Shown here one piece after another: positions 5,931 to 7,644 of a DNA stretch of 7,644 bases. The notes beneath the pieces are model-generated. The model was not told the origin of the DNA, did not search any database, and worked only from the letters and a program-made list of their open reading frames with translations. Position 1 is the stretch's first letter. Each line of letters starts with the position of its first letter. The stretch is from JBEBBU01 sp041158225 (lineage in GTDB: Bacteria; Pseudomonadota; Gammaproteobacteria; Methylococcales; Methylococcaceae): NCBI GenBank assembly GCA_041158225.1, contig JBEBBU010000177.1, forward strand, positions 1 to 7,644, in the 5' to 3' direction. The translations under genes and the position numbers were made by a program.

Positions 5931-7279
5931 CAGGGCGTGCTTTTATACAGGGCGTAAGCACCAAAGCGCATCTGATGAGGGCGCCCCAGTTTTTCAGCTG
6001 TGAAGTCAATGGCAAACACAGGCGATAACGCCTTGCCATCCCAATGGAACAGCTTCAGGTACTGCTCATTGTCAGCCCCTTTCTTATCCCAGTTGGCCAG
6101 CAGCGATGAGGTGTAATACAGACGCGTACCATCCCAGCTTGAAGACACCATATTGATCTGGCTGCCTATGTGCTTTTCATAGATCTGCACCGGCTTCTCC
6201 GGATGACTGATATCAAACGCCCGGGTGTTACCATCCATGAAGGTATTGACCCACAGCAGCTTGTCGTCATTGGAAATTGAGATATCCACCGGTAAAGGCA
6301 CTTTGGCTGGATCGCCTATATCCGCAACCGCCCCTGCCTGCCATTCACCCTTTTCATCTTCATGAATCAGCCATATTTTGGAAGTCAGTGCCGTTGTAGT
6401 AAAACAGTAGTTATGGGACTCCCCCCATGCACAGCGGATTTCCAGCGGCGCACCCGGAACATCGAATACCTTTCTGGGTTGCAGGGTATGCATGTCCCAG
6501 GTCACGACAGTATTGCCGAAATGCTTCATGGCTTCGCCATCCTGCAACATCTTGCCGAAATCCATCATGTAGTTGTTCCAGCCAGTAAAACTGGAAGTCA
6601 CCAGCAGATTTTTTCTGGGAAGCGCACGCACGTCGTAATTATAGCCATCGGCAAACTGACCGGTCTTGAGCGCTCCCTGAAGATCAGCGTCTGCTGGCAT
6701 CCAGTGCGTTGCTACATACTGACCCTCATTGGTGTATTCCACCAGTGCAGTCTTGCCGCCATGATCCCTATGATTGGAAAGGCCGGTAATGATCATGCGT
6801 CCTGGCAGCGCATACATGGTGTGGGGGCCCACCACGCCGCCACTTTTAGCCACAAAATCTTCTATGGTCTTGACCAGTTTTGGCTGTGATGGATCAGATT
6901 TCACATCAAAGATGAAGATTTTCGATGTATCCAGTCCACCTGCCCAGAGATATTGCCTGTCATCGGTAAAATCTGAATGATGCGCTTCATTGCGTCCACC
7001 GACAGAAAGGGTATGGATAACCTTGCCGAAACGGGGAGACTGAGGATTGACATCAACCGTGACCAGTTTATCCTGGGCATCACCAAGTCCTTCCACGCCC
7101 AGCGTCCATACATAGACGAAGTCCTCCTGCCCAGTAATTTTTTTCATGTAGGGAGAAGCACATGTTTCATCTGCCTGGATATTGAAAGGCAGTGCCTGCA
7201 TGAGACCAAGCATCACCCCAACACCATATGCACGCATCCGTGGACGCACACGCATCCATGCCCTGTCCTGATTTTTCAT
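5930..7279 (-). CDS. mtoX: Methanethiol oxidase, selenium-binding protein (SBP56) family, exported
   Basis: 449-aa member of the SBP56/SELENBP1 family. Characterised members (Hyphomicrobium MtoX, human SELENBP1) oxidise methanethiol to formaldehyde, sulfide and hydrogen peroxide, and the bacterial enzyme is copper-dependent and periplasmic. Visible here are a basic n-region with KxxRxxxRxRxR character, hydrophobic residues about 18-32 and a likely cleavage after A36 (NIQA before DETC); the family cysteine C40 in TCASPY; H100-H101 in EAHHSDF; H153 in GPHTMY; YNYDVRALPRKN (213-224); PLEIR (278-282); PVDISIS (330-336); and RPHQMRFG near the C-terminus with H435. The conserved histidines are candidate metal ligands by inference. 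An ATG at 7315 would add 12 residues but lacks a ribosome site, while the ATG at 7279 has GAGGAG nine bases upstream (7289-7294). It is convergent with amtB; no copper-chaperone or mauG-like gene is in view. Confidence 0.88.
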   Translation of the reverse strand: MKNQDRAWMRVRPRMRAYGVGVMLGLMQALPFNIQADETCASPYMKKITGQEDFVYVWTLGVEGLGDAQDKLVTVDVNPQSPRFGKVIHTLSVGGRNEAHHSDFTDDRQYLWAGGLDTSKIFIFDVKSDPSQPKLVKTIEDFVAKSGGVVGPHTMYALPGRMIITGLSNHRDHGGKTALVEYTNEGQYVATHWMPADADLQGALKTGQFADGYNYDVRALPRKNLLVTSSFTGWNNYMMDFGKMLQDGEAMKHFGNTVVTWDMHTLQPRKVFDVPGAPLEIRCAWGESHNYCFTTTALTSKIWLIHEDEKGEWQAGAVADIGDPAKVPLPVDISISNDDKLLWVNTFMDGNTRAFDISHPEKPVQIYEKHIGSQINMVSSSWDGTRLYYTSSLLANWDKKGADNEQYLKLFHWDGKALSPVFAIDFTAEKLGRPHQMRFGAYALYKSTP

Positions 7280-7344
7280 CTGGCAACACTCCTCTGCACA
7301 AGCATGCTCACGCATCCTGTCTGTCCGGTCATTAAGAAGAACGC

Positions 7345-7374
7345 ATACTAGACGACCGGTCTGGTGCTTGGCAA
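7345..7374 (-). promoter_or_regulatory. Candidate sigma-70 promoter of mtoX
   Basis: On the minus strand TTGCCA (7369-7374, five of six to the -35 consensus) is followed by 18 bases and TAGTAT (7345-7350, four of six to the -10). Transcription would begin near 7338, giving a leader of about 58 bases before the mtoX start at 7279. CCGGTC occurs at 7325-7330 and 7356-7361, 31 bases apart, the second within the 8-bp palindrome GACCGGTC (7354-7361) in the spacer. That spacing is about three helical turns and could be a regulator site. The boxes are imperfect, so this is a modest prediction. Confidence 0.35.
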
Positions 7375-7462
7375 GTTACCGCGGAGCTACACAGGCAAAT
7401 TTTTCGTCGGAGCCAGTTTCCCCAGTAAGAAATATCAAGGGCAAATGGCCAGAGAAGCGGGG

Positions 7463-7488
7463 AGAGATGGACGGCCACATCCATCTCT
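7463..7488. terminator. Hairpin, possible terminator of the truncated gene at the right edge
   Basis: AGAGATGGA (7463-7471) and TCCATCTCT (7480-7488) are a perfect 9-bp inverted repeat with an 8-base loop. It begins 24 bases after the minus-strand stop codon at 7513, a typical terminator position. Neither side carries a T run, so it is not a canonical Rho-independent terminator. It may instead stabilise the 3' end of the transcript or be a protein site. The rest of the 7316-7512 stretch holds only the mtoX promoter candidate; I see no gene there. Confidence 0.4.
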
Positions 7489-7512
7489 TAAAGGCCGAAC
7501 CATCTGCTTTGA

Positions 7513-7644
7513 TCAGCCACTGATATGATCAAGGTTCTTCAGTTTGGCAATCGCAGTAGATCGTATCGCATTTATTTTATCCTGGGTTAGCAGTCTTACA
7601 CCCTGATAGGTTGCATACAGATCACTCTCCTGCCTGGCGTTAAG
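7513..7644 (-). CDS. Unrecognised protein, C-terminal 43 residues (truncated by window edge)
   Basis: An open frame enters from the right edge on the minus strand and runs 43 codons to a TGA at 7513-7515. The residues begin LNARQESDLYATYQGVRLL and end KLKNLDHISG. The segment is polar and looks helical; TQDKINAIRSTAIAKLKNL is an amphipathic helix pattern faintly like the end of a helix-turn-helix or sigma-factor region, but this is too short to name. Support for coding is only the uninterrupted frame up to the edge and the hairpin just after its stop. It is oriented like mtoX and lies 233 bases upstream of the mtoX start, with a candidate promoter between, so it is probably a separate unit. 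Confidence 0.55.
   Translation of the reverse strand, partial: LNARQESDLYATYQGVRLLTQDKINAIRSTAIAKLKNLDHISG

Noticed and set aside
7468..7524. Short plus-strand frame starting at an ATG after GGGGAGAG
   Set aside because: Eighteen codons, with the purine run too close to the ATG for a normal ribosome site, overlapping the hairpin and the end of the truncated minus-strand gene.
7509..7532. TTGATCA/TGATCAA inverted repeat
   Set aside because: It falls within the last codons and stop of the truncated gene, and TGATCA is itself a palindrome, so the symmetry is easily explained by chance.
1..7644. Mobile element, CRISPR array, toxin-antitoxin pair, defence system or genomic island
   Set aside because: No transposase, integrase, direct-repeat array, small toxin-antitoxin pair or compositional break was seen. 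The tRNA-Arg could serve as an integration site, but nothing island-like flanks its visible end.

Overview
This window looks like ordinary chromosomal DNA from a gammaproteobacterium. The grounds are a full-length Rep helicase (671 aa, very close in length and motifs to the E. coli protein), a short UbiK/BMFP-family protein, a YifB/ComM ATPase, and a glnK-amtB pair behind a sigma-54 type promoter. Base composition and coding style look even across the window. I saw no insertion sequence, integrase, prophage gene, CRISPR array or other sign of recent transfer.

Layout. Bases 1-31 (minus) are the 5' end of a tRNA-Arg gene cut by the window edge, with its own sigma-70 promoter at 45-73. Next comes a minus-strand operon read right to left: ubiK (3875-3627, TTG start), yifB/comM (3599-2097, GTG start) and rep (2100-85). 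comM and rep share an ATGA overlap. The 264 bases from 3876 to 4139 separate this operon from the divergent glnK-amtB operon (4140-5877, plus). They hold a 23-bp palindromic NtrC-like site, an AT-rich stretch with a weak IHF-like match, and a -24/-12 promoter with ideal GG/GC spacing. A strong hairpin with a T run at 5895-5930 ends amtB and lies directly against the stop codon of the convergent gene mtoX (7279-5930, minus). mtoX encodes an exported methanethiol oxidase / selenium-binding-protein family enzyme. Past its promoter region, a truncated minus-strand gene (7644-7513) runs off the right edge. Only its last 43 residues are visible and I do not recognise it.

How the genes fit together. 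GlnK and AmtB form the classic ammonium uptake and gating module, switched on by nitrogen limitation through NtrC and sigma-54. UbiK assists aerobic ubiquinone biosynthesis. ComM (branch migration of recombination intermediates) and Rep (3'-5' helicase, replication restart) are both DNA-processing enzymes and are translationally coupled here. MtoX would oxidise methanethiol in the periplasm, which suggests a metabolism that meets methylated sulfur compounds. I found no convincing undescribed system. The most useful points are the regulatory architecture of the 3876-4139 region, corrected or non-ATG starts (mtoX, amtB, ubiK, comM), the comM-rep coupling, and the exported MtoX without visible copper-maturation genes in the window.
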